From positions 1 through 45,811 of the forward strand of contig CAMFCQ010000013.1 of the NCBI GenBank assembly GCA_945948915.1: DNA of 45,811 nt, read 5' to 3'. The notes beneath the pieces are model-generated. The model was not told where the DNA came from, searched no databases, and was given only the letters and a program-made list of their open reading frames with translations. The translations under genes and the position numbers were made by a program. Shown here piece by piece: positions 34,684-44,291 of this stretch. This DNA is from an uncultured Clostridia bacterium (lineage in GTDB: Bacteria > Bacillota > Clostridia > Christensenellales > Aristaeellaceae). Positions within the stretch are counted from its first letter, which is position 1. Every line of letters begins with the position of its first letter.

Positions 34684-34826
34684 GCCGTTTCAATAGGACG
34701 CTTCGCGTCCGCTGAAACGGGAGGAAATCCATAGAATGACGCGCTGCGCGATGATAGGGGGAACGCTGGGCGGCTGCCCAGACCTGCTTGGGGATTTCAT
34801 CCCCAAACCCCTTCTTCGCTTCGCGC
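34684..34826 (-). repeat. Hairpin repeat family, copy F, inverted
   Basis: Read on the minus strand: head GCGCGAAGCGAAGAAGGG ending at 34826; hairpin 1 TTGGGGAT-GAA-ATCCCCAA (34788-34806); hairpin 2 CTGGGC/GCCCAG (34766-34781); hairpin 3 with outer stem CCGTTTCA/TGAAACGG (34684-34719) around GGACGC-GAA-GCGTCC. Its head ends 22 bases before the queA start. Confidence 0.85.
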
Positions 34827-34847
34827 TATGATAAGCGAGAGTATCAT

Positions 34848-37017
<2,170 letters not shown>

Positions 37018-37025
37018 GCTGTTCA

Positions 37026-37062
37026 GAAGCGTCCTTCCTTTTGCCAATGGGGAGGACGTTTC
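37026..37062 (+). terminator. Hairpin after tgt, weak terminator
   Basis: GAAGCGTCCTTCC pairs with GGGGAGGACGTTTC through two or three wobbles. The T tail is short, so some read-through into the GH2 gene is likely. Confidence 0.5.
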
Positions 37063-37092
37063 TGTGCTGTACGACGATAAGGGGAGGATTCC

Positions 37093-38751
37093 ATGCAGCG
37101 ACTGTTTCCTGAGCATCACCTGCGCAAACGCGTCGAGCTGTCTCCGCTGTGGACGCTGACGACGCTGGACGCGGGCGGCCTTGACCATCCCGTGCAGACC
37201 GTTGTGCCCGGCGTGTGGGAGAGCATCCCGGGCCTTCGGGCCTACAAGGGCCGCGCCGCATACGAGAATACGTTTGAGGCCGGCGGCACGCTGCGCTTTG
37301 TGTTCGGCGGCGTGAGCTTCAAAGCCGAAGTTTATCTGGATGACGAGCGGATTGCCGGGCACTACGGCGCGTTTACGGCCTTTGACGCGGTGGCGGAGAA
37401 CGTGCCGCACGGCGTCCACAGGCTGCGCATCATTGCGGATAACCGTTATGGCGAGGATTCCGCGCTGCATGTGGAAAACGACTATTACAGCTACGGCGGC
37501 GTGAACCGCCCGGTGGAGATCGAGCAGCTGGCTGGCGCGTACCTGACGGACTTGTCCGTGCGCACCCGCTGCGAGGCGGGGCAGTGGATGGCCGACGTGC
37601 AGGTGACGGCGTACAGCCTCTGCGATGAAGACAGGACGGTCAGCGTATTCGTCAGCGCCGGCAGCGCGGAGCATCTGTTTGCAGACCGGAATCTGCCTGC
37701 GCGAGGAAGTCTCGTGCTCAGCGCGTCGCTTCCGGCGCAGGACGTGCAGCCCTGGAGCCCTGCAAGCCCGAAGCTGTACAGCGCCGGCGCGGTGCTGCTT
37801 GAACAGGATCAGGCGGCGGACGACCTGTACGACCGCTTCGGCTACCGCGAGGTGAAGGTCGAAGGCAATAGGATTCTGCTCAACGGCGAGCCGCTGGTCA
37901 TCAAGGGCTTCAACCGCCACGAGACGTATGCCGATTTCGGCAGCGCCGTGCCGCTGGGCGCGATGGCGCAGGACATTCAGCTGATGAAGGACATGAACGC
38001 CAACGCCGTGCGCACCTGCCATTATCCCAACGATCCGCGCTTCCTCGACCTGTGCGACGAGATGGGCATGCTGGTGTGGGAGGAGGTGCACGCGCGCGGC
38101 CTGCTGGAGCATCAGATGCTGCATCCGCTGTTCAAGCCGCAGACGGAGCAGTGCGCCCGCGAGATGGTCGCCCAGCACGGCAATCACCCCAGCATCTTCA
38201 TCTGGGGCTGCCTGAACGAGTGCGAGGATACCACGCCCGCCGGTGCGGAGATCTTCCGCTGGAACTACGACCTGCTGCGCAGGCTTGATCCCTCCCGCCC
38301 GGTGACGGCGGCGCTGCTGGACCGCAGGGGCAGCCGGGTACTCGGGGACAGCGATGTGGACAGCCTTAACCTCTATCCGCTGTGGTATCATCCGACCGAC
38401 CCGGCCGTGCATGTGGAGAGGATGACCCGCTGGGCCGCGGAGAACGGCGGCGCGGGCAAGCCAATCATCATCAGCGAGATCGGCGCGGGCGCTATCTACG
38501 GCGACCACGATCCGGGCATGGCCAAGTGGTCCGAGGAGCGTCAGGCCGAGATCCTGCGCCGGCAGATCGACGCGGTGCTTGCGCATCCGGCGTGCAGCGG
38601 CATCTTCCTGTGGCAGTTCGCCGATACGCGCGTGGACGAGAGCTGGGCTGAAAAGCGCCCTAAATGCATGAACAACAAGGGTGTGGTGGATCAGTATCGC
38701 CGGCCGAAGCTCGGGTATGCGGCGGTGAAGGAGACTTTCGCCCGGTATTGA
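37093..38751 (+). CDS. Glycoside hydrolase family 2, candidate beta-glucuronidase
   Basis: Cytoplasmic retaining glycosidase: no signal peptide. Order of parts is a sugar-binding jelly roll (YENTFEAGGTLRFVFGGV), an immunoglobulin-like domain, and a TIM barrel from about residue 260 with GFNRHETYADFGSAVPLG, acid/base glutamate in IWGCLNECED and nucleophile in IIISEIGAGA. Near the C-terminus MNNKGVVDQYRRPK contains the N-x-K-G pattern that, in gut enzymes, recognises the glucuronic acid carboxylate, so a beta-glucuronidase is more likely than a galactosidase. 552 residues, on the short side for this group. GGGGAGG precedes the ATG. Confidence 0.8.
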   Translation: MQRLFPEHHLRKRVELSPLWTLTTLDAGGLDHPVQTVVPGVWESIPGLRAYKGRAAYENTFEAGGTLRFVFGGVSFKAEVYLDDERIAGHYGAFTAFDAVAENVPHGVHRLRIIADNRYGEDSALHVENDYYSYGGVNRPVEIEQLAGAYLTDLSVRTRCEAGQWMADVQVTAYSLCDEDRTVSVFVSAGSAEHLFADRNLPARGSLVLSASLPAQDVQPWSPASPKLYSAGAVLLEQDQAADDLYDRFGYREVKVEGNRILLNGEPLVIKGFNRHETYADFGSAVPLGAMAQDIQLMKDMNANAVRTCHYPNDPRFLDLCDEMGMLVWEEVHARGLLEHQMLHPLFKPQTEQCAREMVAQHGNHPSIFIWGCLNECEDTTPAGAEIFRWNYDLLRRLDPSRPVTAALLDRRGSRVLGDSDVDSLNLYPLWYHPTDPAVHVERMTRWAAENGGAGKPIIISEIGAGAIYGDHDPGMAKWSEERQAEILRRQIDAVLAHPACSGIFLWQFADTRVDESWAEKRPKCMNNKGVVDQYRRPKLGYAAVKETFARY

Positions 38752-38803
38752 CGCTGCTGCGTCAAAAATTGTTCGCAGTCAGGGTGAATTCTTTCTGCGG
38801 CCC

Positions 38804-38832
38804 TTGCGGTTTTTGCCCATTCCATGTATAAT
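38804..38832 (+). promoter_or_regulatory. Promoter of yajC
   Basis: TTGCGG, 17 bases, TATAAT, ending 45 bases before the yajC ATG. Confidence 0.75.
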
Positions 38833-38877
38833 AGGAACGCTGTATTTCGTAAATTTTGAAAGGATGTGTCTTTTCCC

Positions 38878-39267
38878 ATGAATACCAAGCTCATGAGCCT
38901 GCTGGCTGACGCGACTGCGGCCGCTGAGGCGACTGCCGGCGCCGAGGCCGAGATGTCCACCGGCGCGATGATCATTTACTACGCTGTGCAGTTCCTGCCG
39001 ATGATCCTCATCTTCGTCATCTTCTACTTCATGCTCATCCGTCCGCAGCGCAAGAAGGACAAGGAAGCCAAGAAGATGCTCGAGAACCTGAAGGTCGGCG
39101 ACCGCATCTGCACCATCGGCGGCATCTATGGCACCATCGTGCGCATCAAGGATCAGGTGCTGACCATCGAGGTGGGCGAGCAGAAGAACCAGATGGTGAT
39201 CGCGCGCTGGGCGGTTCGCAACGTCGAGCAGCTCTCCGTGACCAACGACGCCGAGACCCTCATCTGA
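38878..39267 (+). CDS. yajC: Preprotein translocase subunit YajC
   Basis: Accessory Sec translocon membrane protein. One membrane segment (YAVQFLPMILIFVIFYFML) is followed by the family block IRPQRKKDKEAKKMLENLKVGDRICTIGGIYGTIV. The 36-residue alanine-rich N-terminal part is longer than usual. 129 residues. The ATG at 38878 has AAAGGA about 13 bases upstream. Following queA-tgt, YajC is the usual Clostridial neighbour, though the GH2 gene intervenes here. Confidence 0.93.
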   Translation: MNTKLMSLLADATAAAEATAGAEAEMSTGAMIIYYAVQFLPMILIFVIFYFMLIRPQRKKDKEAKKMLENLKVGDRICTIGGIYGTIVRIKDQVLTIEVGEQKNQMVIARWAVRNVEQLSVTNDAETLI

Positions 39268-39280
39268 TTGAATTCGCATA

Positions 39281-39328
39281 ATCAAAACCGCTCTGTCATA
39301 GGGTTGACCATGACAGAGCGGTTTTGAT
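39281..39328. terminator. Very stable bidirectional terminator after yajC
   Basis: A perfect 19-bp stem (39281-39299 with 39310-39328) around a 10-base loop; the stem ends are A-rich and T-rich, as in bidirectional terminators. Confidence 0.85.
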
Positions 39329-39420
39329 ATGGGGCTTTTCCGCAAAGCGCTGGTCTTGGCACAGCGCCAAGGATTGCATCGCTTTGCCAGTAATGCGGCT
39401 TCAATCTGGGAGGGATGGAC

Positions 39421-39885
39421 GTGGACAGCAAGGCGCAGCCTTTCGCGCAGAAGACGGACCGTGGGCTGGATTCCTTCAAGCGCTCCATGCGTCGGAGCGT
39501 GCGCAGGGGCAGGGGGAAAAGCGCGCTGGGCGCGGTGCTGCGGGGCGTGCTCGTGAGCGCGAGCATCACGGTGATCGGCGTGGCCGTCTTTGCGCTGCTT
39601 CTCAACTGGTGGGATGCGAGCGACCGGGCGATCACGGCGATCAATCAGGTCGTCAAGTTTGTCTCCATTCTCGCGGGCGTGGTCACGGCGCTGGGCGGGC
39701 AGACGCAGGGTGGGGCGATGCGCGGCGTGTGCGTAGGGCTTTTGTACATGGCGCTGGGCATCCTGTGCTACTGCCTGCTGATGGGGGAGAATCCTTCGCT
39801 GACCTCGTATCTGGCGGATCTGGGCATGGGTGTGGCCAGCGGCGGGCTGTTCGGCATGATCCTGACCTCGCGGAAAAACGCCTGA
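39421..39885 (+). CDS. TIGR04086 family membrane protein
   Basis: Small membrane protein with four helices (ASITVIGVAVFALLLNW, AITAINQVVKFVSILAGVVTALG, GVCVGLLYMALGILCYCLLM, LGMGVASGGLFGMIL) after a basic N-terminal tail. The pattern and its place after yajC match the TIGR04086/YrzE-like family of unknown role. GTG at 39421 is preferred as start because GGGAGGG lies six bases upstream; an ATG at 39415 directly touches that site. 154 residues. Confidence 0.8.
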   Translation: MDSKAQPFAQKTDRGLDSFKRSMRRSVRRGRGKSALGAVLRGVLVSASITVIGVAVFALLLNWWDASDRAITAINQVVKFVSILAGVVTALGGQTQGGAMRGVCVGLLYMALGILCYCLLMGENPSLTSYLADLGMGVASGGLFGMILTSRKNA

Positions 39886-39919
39886 GCGGCTTGATGCCGC
39901 GCGAAGCAATCATGAAAAT

Positions 39920-39945
39920 AAGCGCCCTCCAAACGGAAGGCGCTT
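39920..39945. terminator. Bidirectional terminator between TIGR04086 gene and rpsR
   Basis: AAGCGCCCTCC against GGAAGGCGCTT (one mismatch) around AAAC, with A-rich sequence to the left and T-rich to the right, in a convergent intergene. Confidence 0.75.
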
Positions 39946-39978
39946 GTTTCTGCAGGACAGTATGCCGGCGCACACAGC

Positions 39979-40239
39979 TTATTCAGCGGTGTAGGGCAGC
40001 AGCGCGATGGCACGGGCGCGCTTGATGGCCTCAGACAGCTGACGCTGATGCTTGGCGCAGTTGCCGCTCATACGGCGGGGCATGATCTTGCCGCGCTCGT
40101 TGATGTTGCGGCGCATACGGGAGTTCACATCACGGAACTCCTTGTAATCGATGTACTCGATCTTGTCAACACAGAACGCACAAACCTTGCGGCGCGGCTT
40201 GCGGCCACGCGGACGGCGTGCTCCACGATCTTCAGACAT
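39979..40239 (-). CDS. rpsR: 30S ribosomal protein S18
   Basis: Small-subunit protein pairing with S6 on the platform. A basic N-terminal tail ([11 protein letters not shown]) precedes [26 protein letters not shown] and the core [35 protein letters not shown]. The two cysteines in CAFC with the later C and H suggest a zinc-binding S18. 86 residues from the ATG at 40239, which has AAGGAG eight bases upstream. Last gene of rpsF-ssb-rpsR. Confidence 0.97.
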   Translation of the reverse strand: MSEDRGARRPRGRKPRRKVCAFCVDKIEYIDYKEFRDVNSRMRRNINERGKIMPRRMSGNCAKHQRQLSEAIKRARAIALLPYTAE

Positions 40240-40295
40240 GGAAAGGTCTCCTTTCATCGCCGGGCAATCCGGCTTATTTTCTCAGATCAGATCAA

Positions 40296-40748
40296 TTAAA
40301 AGGGAAGTTCGTCGTCATCCACCTGCGTGAATCCGCTGTCAGCGGGCGCATAGCTCGGGGCCTGCTGGCGCTGCACCGGGGCAGGGGACACGGCAGCGTG
40401 ATAATCGCTGGAGGAAGCGGAAGAGGCATTACCGGAAGAAAGGAACTCGACATCGTCGGCGACGATGTCCACCGCGGTGCGCTTTGTGCCATCCTGCGCT
40501 TCATAGCTGCGGATCTGGATGGAACCGCACACGGCGACCTTCCTGCCCTTGGCCAGATAGCGGCCGCAGAGCTCGGCGAGCTGACGCCAGGCGACGATGT
40601 TGAAGAAATCGGTTTCCTGCTGGCCCGTCTGCGCATTCTTGAAGCGGCGGTTCACCGCGATGGAGAAGTTGCAGACCGGGATGCCGGCGGAGGTGGATCT
40701 CATCTCCGGGTCACGGGTCAGATTGCCAATCAAATAAACCTTGTTCAT
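40296..40748 (-). CDS. ssb: Single-stranded DNA-binding protein
   Basis: OB-fold protein that coats single-stranded DNA. MNKVYLIGNLTRDPEMRSTSAGIPVCNFSIAVNRRF is the N-terminal strand set, ETDFFNIVAWRQLAELCGRYLAKGRKVAVCG the core, then a glutamine-, serine- and proline-rich linker and the acidic tip DDDELPF that recruits partner proteins. 150 residues. It lies between rpsF and rpsR, the common Bacillota order. Confidence 0.97.
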   Translation of the reverse strand: MNKVYLIGNLTRDPEMRSTSAGIPVCNFSIAVNRRFKNAQTGQQETDFFNIVAWRQLAELCGRYLAKGRKVAVCGSIQIRSYEAQDGTKRTAVDIVADDVEFLSSGNASSASSSDYHAAVSPAPVQRQQAPSYAPADSGFTQVDDDELPF

Positions 40749-40784
40749 ACGCTCAATTCCTCTTGTGGATCATCATTCAATGGC

Positions 40785-41147
40785 TTACTCGGCCTTCTCG
40801 GCTTCGACAGCCTCTTCAACCGGAGCGACGCGGGCCGCGCGCGGCTTGACGCTGCTCTTCTTCTCCAGCAGCTTGACGATCTGAGAACGGATGACGCTCT
40901 CGTTGATCTGCAGGTTACGGGTCAGCTCCTTGGGCAGCTCGGCGGCGCCGTTGAAGCCAACGTAGACGTAGTAACCCTCGGTCTTGTAGTTGATGGCATA
41001 GGCCAGACGGCGCTTGCCCCACTCCTCAACCTTGACAACCTCACCGCCGTTGGCAGTGATGATACCGTTGAACTTCTCGATGAGCTCCTTGCGGGCGGTC
41101 TCCTCGACGGCGGTATCGATGATGTAGATCAGTTCGTACTTATTCAT
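40785..41147 (-). CDS. rpsF: 30S ribosomal protein S6
   Basis: Ferredoxin-like platform protein. MNKYELIYIIDTAVEETARKELIEKFNGII, then VVKVEEWGKRRLAYAINYKTEGYYVYVGFNG and LQINESVIRSQIVKL. The C-terminal tail past residue 100 is alanine- and glutamate-rich and longer than in many S6. 120 residues. Strong AAAGGAGG site. First gene of the operon, with its own promoter and a hairpin leader. Confidence 0.97.
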   Translation of the reverse strand: MNKYELIYIIDTAVEETARKELIEKFNGIITANGGEVVKVEEWGKRRLAYAINYKTEGYYVYVGFNGAAELPKELTRNLQINESVIRSQIVKLLEKKSSVKPRAARVAPVEEAVEAEKAE

Positions 41148-41174
41148 GATCCTTTCACCTCCTTTTGGACTCTG

Positions 41175-41198
41175 GTTCCGTCATTTCTCAGGCGGAAC
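41175..41198 (-). promoter_or_regulatory. Hairpin in rpsF leader, possible S6:S18 regulatory site
   Basis: On the minus strand GTTCCG and CGGAAC form a perfect 6-bp stem around CCTGAGAAATGA in the short rpsF leader. Many bacteria control this operon through an S6:S18-binding leader with a conserved CCG element; the position and the CCG and CGG sides fit, but I cannot test the match. Confidence 0.4.
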
Positions 41199-41217
41199 AA
41201 GGATGTGCCAGTTATGT

Positions 41218-41246
41218 ATATTAGCACAGGTTTCAAATGAAATCAA
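41218..41246 (-). promoter_or_regulatory. Promoter of rpsF-ssb-rpsR
   Basis: Minus strand TTGATT, 17 bases, TAATAT, about 70 bases before rpsF. Confidence 0.65.
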
Positions 41247-41303
41247 GAGTTTTTTTACTTTTTCTCAAATATCTTTTCTTTTTGCGGCGCAGCGGTATGC
41301 GGT

Positions 41304-42182
41304 TCACGGATCGTTCGTGCTGTCCGTGGATACATAGTATGTGCCGACGATCATGATGGTTAGCGCGATCAGGAAGGTCAGCGAAGGCATCTCCTTGAAG
41401 ATGATCAGAGACAGCAGTGCGCCGATGAACGGAGCCACTGCGTAGTACGAGCTTGTCTTGGCGGCACCCAGATCACGCTGGGCATAGATGTAAAAGAAGA
41501 TGCTCAGTCCATAAGCGACAAAGCCGAGGAGCAGCGCCGCTGCGATGCAGGGGAGGTTCTGCGTCCGCTCGCCAGTGAACAATCCGAGCATCAGAGAGCC
41601 GATACCGGAGCCAAAGCCCTTGATGACGACGATTTCCAGAGGATCCTTGTGCGAAAGATTCCGCGTGCAGTTGTTTTCAAATCCCCAGCACACACAGGCC
41701 AGCAGGACGAACAGCGAGCCAACGGTGAACGAAAGACTGCTGACGTCCTCAAAGGAAAGCACCAGGCTGGCCAGCGTGACGAGTCCAATGCCGATAAAGA
41801 GCCGTTTGGAAATCCGTTCCTTGAATATCAGCAGCGCAATCAGGCTGGTGGCGACAATTTCAAAATTGTTCAGCAGAGATGCGTTTGCCGCGGTTGTCCT
41901 GGTCAGGCCGATCATCAGAAAGATGGGGGCTGCGATGTCCAGCGCAACCATCGCTGCTGTGCAGGGGAGTTCGGCTCTCGTCAAGGGTGCTTCTTTGGCG
42001 GCATGGCCTGTCTTCCGCTGAACAATGCCCAGCAGGGAGAGACCGATACCGGCACCGAGATAGAGAAAACCGGCCATAAGCGTAGAGGGAATCTCCTGCA
42101 GCAGCAGTTTAGAGACAGGTGAGTTCAGAGCATACAGCGCCGCAGCCAGAATGGCAAAAAAGACAGCTCGTGCGTTCTTCAT
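41304..42182 (-). CDS. EamA (DMT) family transporter
   Basis: Drug/metabolite transporter with ten helices in two EamA repeats: AVFFAILAAALYALNSPVSKLLLQEIPSTLMAGFLYLGAGIG in the first, and VLLACVCWGFENNCTRNL through FLIALTIMIVGTYYVSTD in the second. 292 residues, normal. AAGGAG precedes the ATG. It lies 15 bases after the csoR-family gene and so is under the same metal-type operator, which is an unusual partner for an EamA protein. Substrate unknown. Confidence 0.9.
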   Translation of the reverse strand: MKNARAVFFAILAAALYALNSPVSKLLLQEIPSTLMAGFLYLGAGIGLSLLGIVQRKTGHAAKEAPLTRAELPCTAAMVALDIAAPIFLMIGLTRTTAANASLLNNFEIVATSLIALLIFKERISKRLFIGIGLVTLASLVLSFEDVSSLSFTVGSLFVLLACVCWGFENNCTRNLSHKDPLEIVVIKGFGSGIGSLMLGLFTGERTQNLPCIAAALLLGFVAYGLSIFFYIYAQRDLGAAKTSSYYAVAPFIGALLSLIIFKEMPSLTFLIALTIMIVGTYYVSTDSTNDP

Positions 42183-42197
42183 ACAGATTCTCCTTGG

Positions 42198-42464
42198 TTA
42201 CAGAAATTGATCAATAGCCTTGCCCAGCTCGACCAGTTCCGTTTCGTCTCCACGCTCAATGGCATCGACCAGACAGTGATTGATGTGATCCTTTAGGATC
42301 AGCTTTTGCGTGTTGTTGACCGCAGACTTCACCGCGGCCAGCTGAATGAGCACTTCACTGCAGTTTCGCCCATCCTCCACCATTCTCTTGATGCCTTCCA
42401 GATGCCCGATGATCCTGGAAAGACGGTTCAGCACATTCTGCGTCTCGGCGTGTTCATGACTCAT
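42198..42464 (-). CDS. csoR: CsoR/RcnR family metal-sensing repressor
   Basis: All-helical repressor, 88 residues. LNRLSRIIGHLEGIKRMVEDGRNCSEVLIQLAAVKSAV and LKDHINHCLVDAI hold the Cys35-His60-Cys64 set that binds Cu(I) in CsoR; an extra His63 and N-terminal histidines are present. The ATG at 42464 has GGAGGT seven bases upstream, and the frame further upstream crosses the operator and promoter. It is first in an operon with an EamA transporter. Copper is the likeliest signal; nickel-, cobalt- or aldehyde-sensing relatives cannot be excluded. Confidence 0.87.
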   Translation of the reverse strand: MSHEHAETQNVLNRLSRIIGHLEGIKRMVEDGRNCSEVLIQLAAVKSAVNNTQKLILKDHINHCLVDAIERGDETELVELGKAIDQFL

Positions 42465-42474
42465 GCGTTCACCT

Positions 42475-42499
42475 CCATATCCCCCCTGGGGGGATATGG
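42475..42499. promoter_or_regulatory. CsoR-type operator
   Basis: A 25-bp palindrome: CCATATCCCCCC, one central base, GGGGGGATATGG. G/C-tract palindromes of this form are the known CsoR-family operators. It lies between the -10 box and the ribosome site, so binding would block transcription. Confidence 0.8.
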
Positions 42500-42501
42500 A
42501 G

Positions 42502-42530
42502 AGTATATCATACCAGAAGAAAAACCGCAA
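42502..42530 (-). promoter_or_regulatory. Promoter of csoR-EamA operon
   Basis: Minus strand TTGCGG, 17 bases, TATACT, directly upstream of the operator. Confidence 0.65.
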
Positions 42531-42596
42531 GCGTATGCCCGGAACACAGTTTTCAGTGAACCTGCGGCATGAATTCAGTATTTATAGGGAAAAAGC

Positions 42597-42625
42597 TTGA
42601 CGAAAAGGGGATATCACGGTATAAT
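42597..42625 (+). promoter_or_regulatory. Promoter of obgE-yhbY
   Basis: TTGACG, 17 bases, TATAAT, 57 bases before the obgE ATG. Confidence 0.8.
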
Positions 42626-42682
42626 CTTGCGGATACTTTTTAAGACGTATCAATGTTTACTGGATATAGAGGAAGAAACACT

Positions 42683-43945
42683 ATGTTTGTCGATCAGGTC
42701 AAAATCACCGCGAAGGCCGGCAACGGCGGCAACGGCGCGGTTTCGTTTCATCGTGAGAAGTTCGTGCAGAACGGCGGCCCGGACGGCGGCGACGGCGGCA
42801 ACGGCGGCAGCGTCATCCTGCTGGCCGACGAGAACATGCACACGCTGATGGATTTCCGCTACAAGCGCAAGTATACCGCCGAAAACGGCGGCAACGGCGC
42901 GGCAATGCTCTGCCGCGGCAAGAGCGGACAGGATCTCGTCATCAAGGTGCCGGTGGGCACCATCGTGCGCGATACGGAAAGCGGCCGCCTCTGGGCGGAC
43001 ATGCACGAGGCCGGCCAGCGCCACGTTCTGCTTCGCGGCGGCAAGGGCGGCTGGGGCAACGCGCACTTTGCCACGCCGACCCGCCAGGCGCCCAACTTCG
43101 CCAAGCCCGGCCAGAAGTGCGACGTCGTCGAGTTCGAGCTGGAGCTCAAGTCCATCGCGGACGTGGGCCTCGTCGGCTATCCGAACGTCGGCAAGAGCAC
43201 CATTCTCTCCGTTGTGACCGCGGCCAAGCCGAAGATCGCGAATTATCACTTCACGACGCTCGCGCCGAACCTGGGCATCTGCCGCCAGTACGGCATGGAC
43301 TTCGTCATGGCCGATATTCCGGGCATCGTCGAGGGCGCCAGCGAGGGCGTGGGCCTGGGCATCCAGTTCCTTCGCCACGTCGAGCGCACCCGTCTGCTGG
43401 TGCACGTCGTCGATATCGCCGGCAGCGAGGGCCGCGACCCGGTCGAGGATTTTGAACACATCTGCGACGAGCTGGTGGGCTACGGCGATCTGGCCGAGCG
43501 CCCGCAGATCGTCGCGGCGAACAAGATGGACCTGCCGGGCGCACAGGAGAACCTCGAGCGCCTGCGCAGGCACCTGCACGGCACGGACATCGAGGTCTAT
43601 CCGATCTCCGCGGCCACGCGCCAGGGCTTTGACGAGCTGATGGGCGCGATCGTCAGGACGCTGCCGACCCTGCCGCAGACGCTGGTCTTCGAGGAGGAGC
43701 CGGAGGCCGTCATCGCCGAGGACGCGCCGTTCACCATCACCAAGGAAGGCAGCGACTATTACATCGTCGAGGGCAAGGCGATGGAGCAGCTCATCGGCTC
43801 CATCAATTTCGGCGACGACCAGTCCGTCAACTACTTCCATCGGACCCTGCGCAGCCGCGGCGTGATCGATGCGCTGCGTGCGGCGGGCGCGAAGGAAGGC
43901 GACACCGTCGCGATCTGCGACATGGAGTTTGACTTCGTGGAGTAA
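42683..43945 (+). CDS. obgE: GTPase ObgE/CgtA
   Basis: Essential ribosome-associated GTPase linked to 50S assembly and stress. The glycine-rich Obg fold is seen in KAGNGGNGAVSFHREKF and GGDGGNGGSVIL; the G domain has GLVGYPNVGKSTILSVVTAAKPKIANYHFTTL, DIPGIVEGAS and VAANKMDLPGA; a C-terminal OCT domain follows (FTITKEGSDYYIVEGKAMEQLI). 420 residues. The ATG at 42683 (MFVDQVKI) fits the family and has AGAGGAAG upstream; an in-frame ATG ten codons earlier does not. Confidence 0.97.
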   Translation: MFVDQVKITAKAGNGGNGAVSFHREKFVQNGGPDGGDGGNGGSVILLADENMHTLMDFRYKRKYTAENGGNGAAMLCRGKSGQDLVIKVPVGTIVRDTESGRLWADMHEAGQRHVLLRGGKGGWGNAHFATPTRQAPNFAKPGQKCDVVEFELELKSIADVGLVGYPNVGKSTILSVVTAAKPKIANYHFTTLAPNLGICRQYGMDFVMADIPGIVEGASEGVGLGIQFLRHVERTRLLVHVVDIAGSEGRDPVEDFEHICDELVGYGDLAERPQIVAANKMDLPGAQENLERLRRHLHGTDIEVYPISAATRQGFDELMGAIVRTLPTLPQTLVFEEEPEAVIAEDAPFTITKEGSDYYIVEGKAMEQLIGSINFGDDQSVNYFHRTLRSRGVIDALRAAGAKEGDTVAICDMEFDFVE

Positions 43946-43993
43946 CGGTCTGACACAACCGTACACTGTATGTATATAGAAAGGAAATCCTGC

Positions 43994-44281
43994 ATGACAA
44001 GCAAACAGCGCGCGTATCTGCGCGGATTGGCCAATACCATGGAGCCCATCCTTCACGTGGGCAAGGACGGCGTGAATGAGAACATGATCAAGCAGCTCGA
44101 CGATGCGCTCGAGGCGCGCGAGCTGATCAAGGGCACCGTGCTGCAGAACTGCCCGCTTTCCGCCCGTGAGGCGATTGCGGAGCTGTGTGAGAGCGCGAAT
44201 GCCGAGCCGGTGCAGTGCATCGGCAGCCGCTTTGTGATCTACCGCGCCCGCAAGGAAGAGCCGAAGATCGTTCTGCCCTGA
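43994..44281 (+). CDS. yhbY: YhbY family RNA-binding protein
   Basis: CRM-domain RNA-binding protein associated with pre-50S particles. MTSKQRAYLRGLANTMEPILHVGKDGVNENMIKQLDDALEARELIKGTVL and IGSRFVIYRARKEEPKIVLP cover the whole domain, including the GKDG-like loop. 95 residues. AAAGGA lies upstream of the ATG. It follows obgE by 48 bases; the pair is a common Bacillota ribosome-assembly unit. Confidence 0.93.
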   Translation: MTSKQRAYLRGLANTMEPILHVGKDGVNENMIKQLDDALEARELIKGTVLQNCPLSAREAIAELCESANAEPVQCIGSRFVIYRARKEEPKIVLP

Positions 44282-44291
44282 AGCGCGCGGG

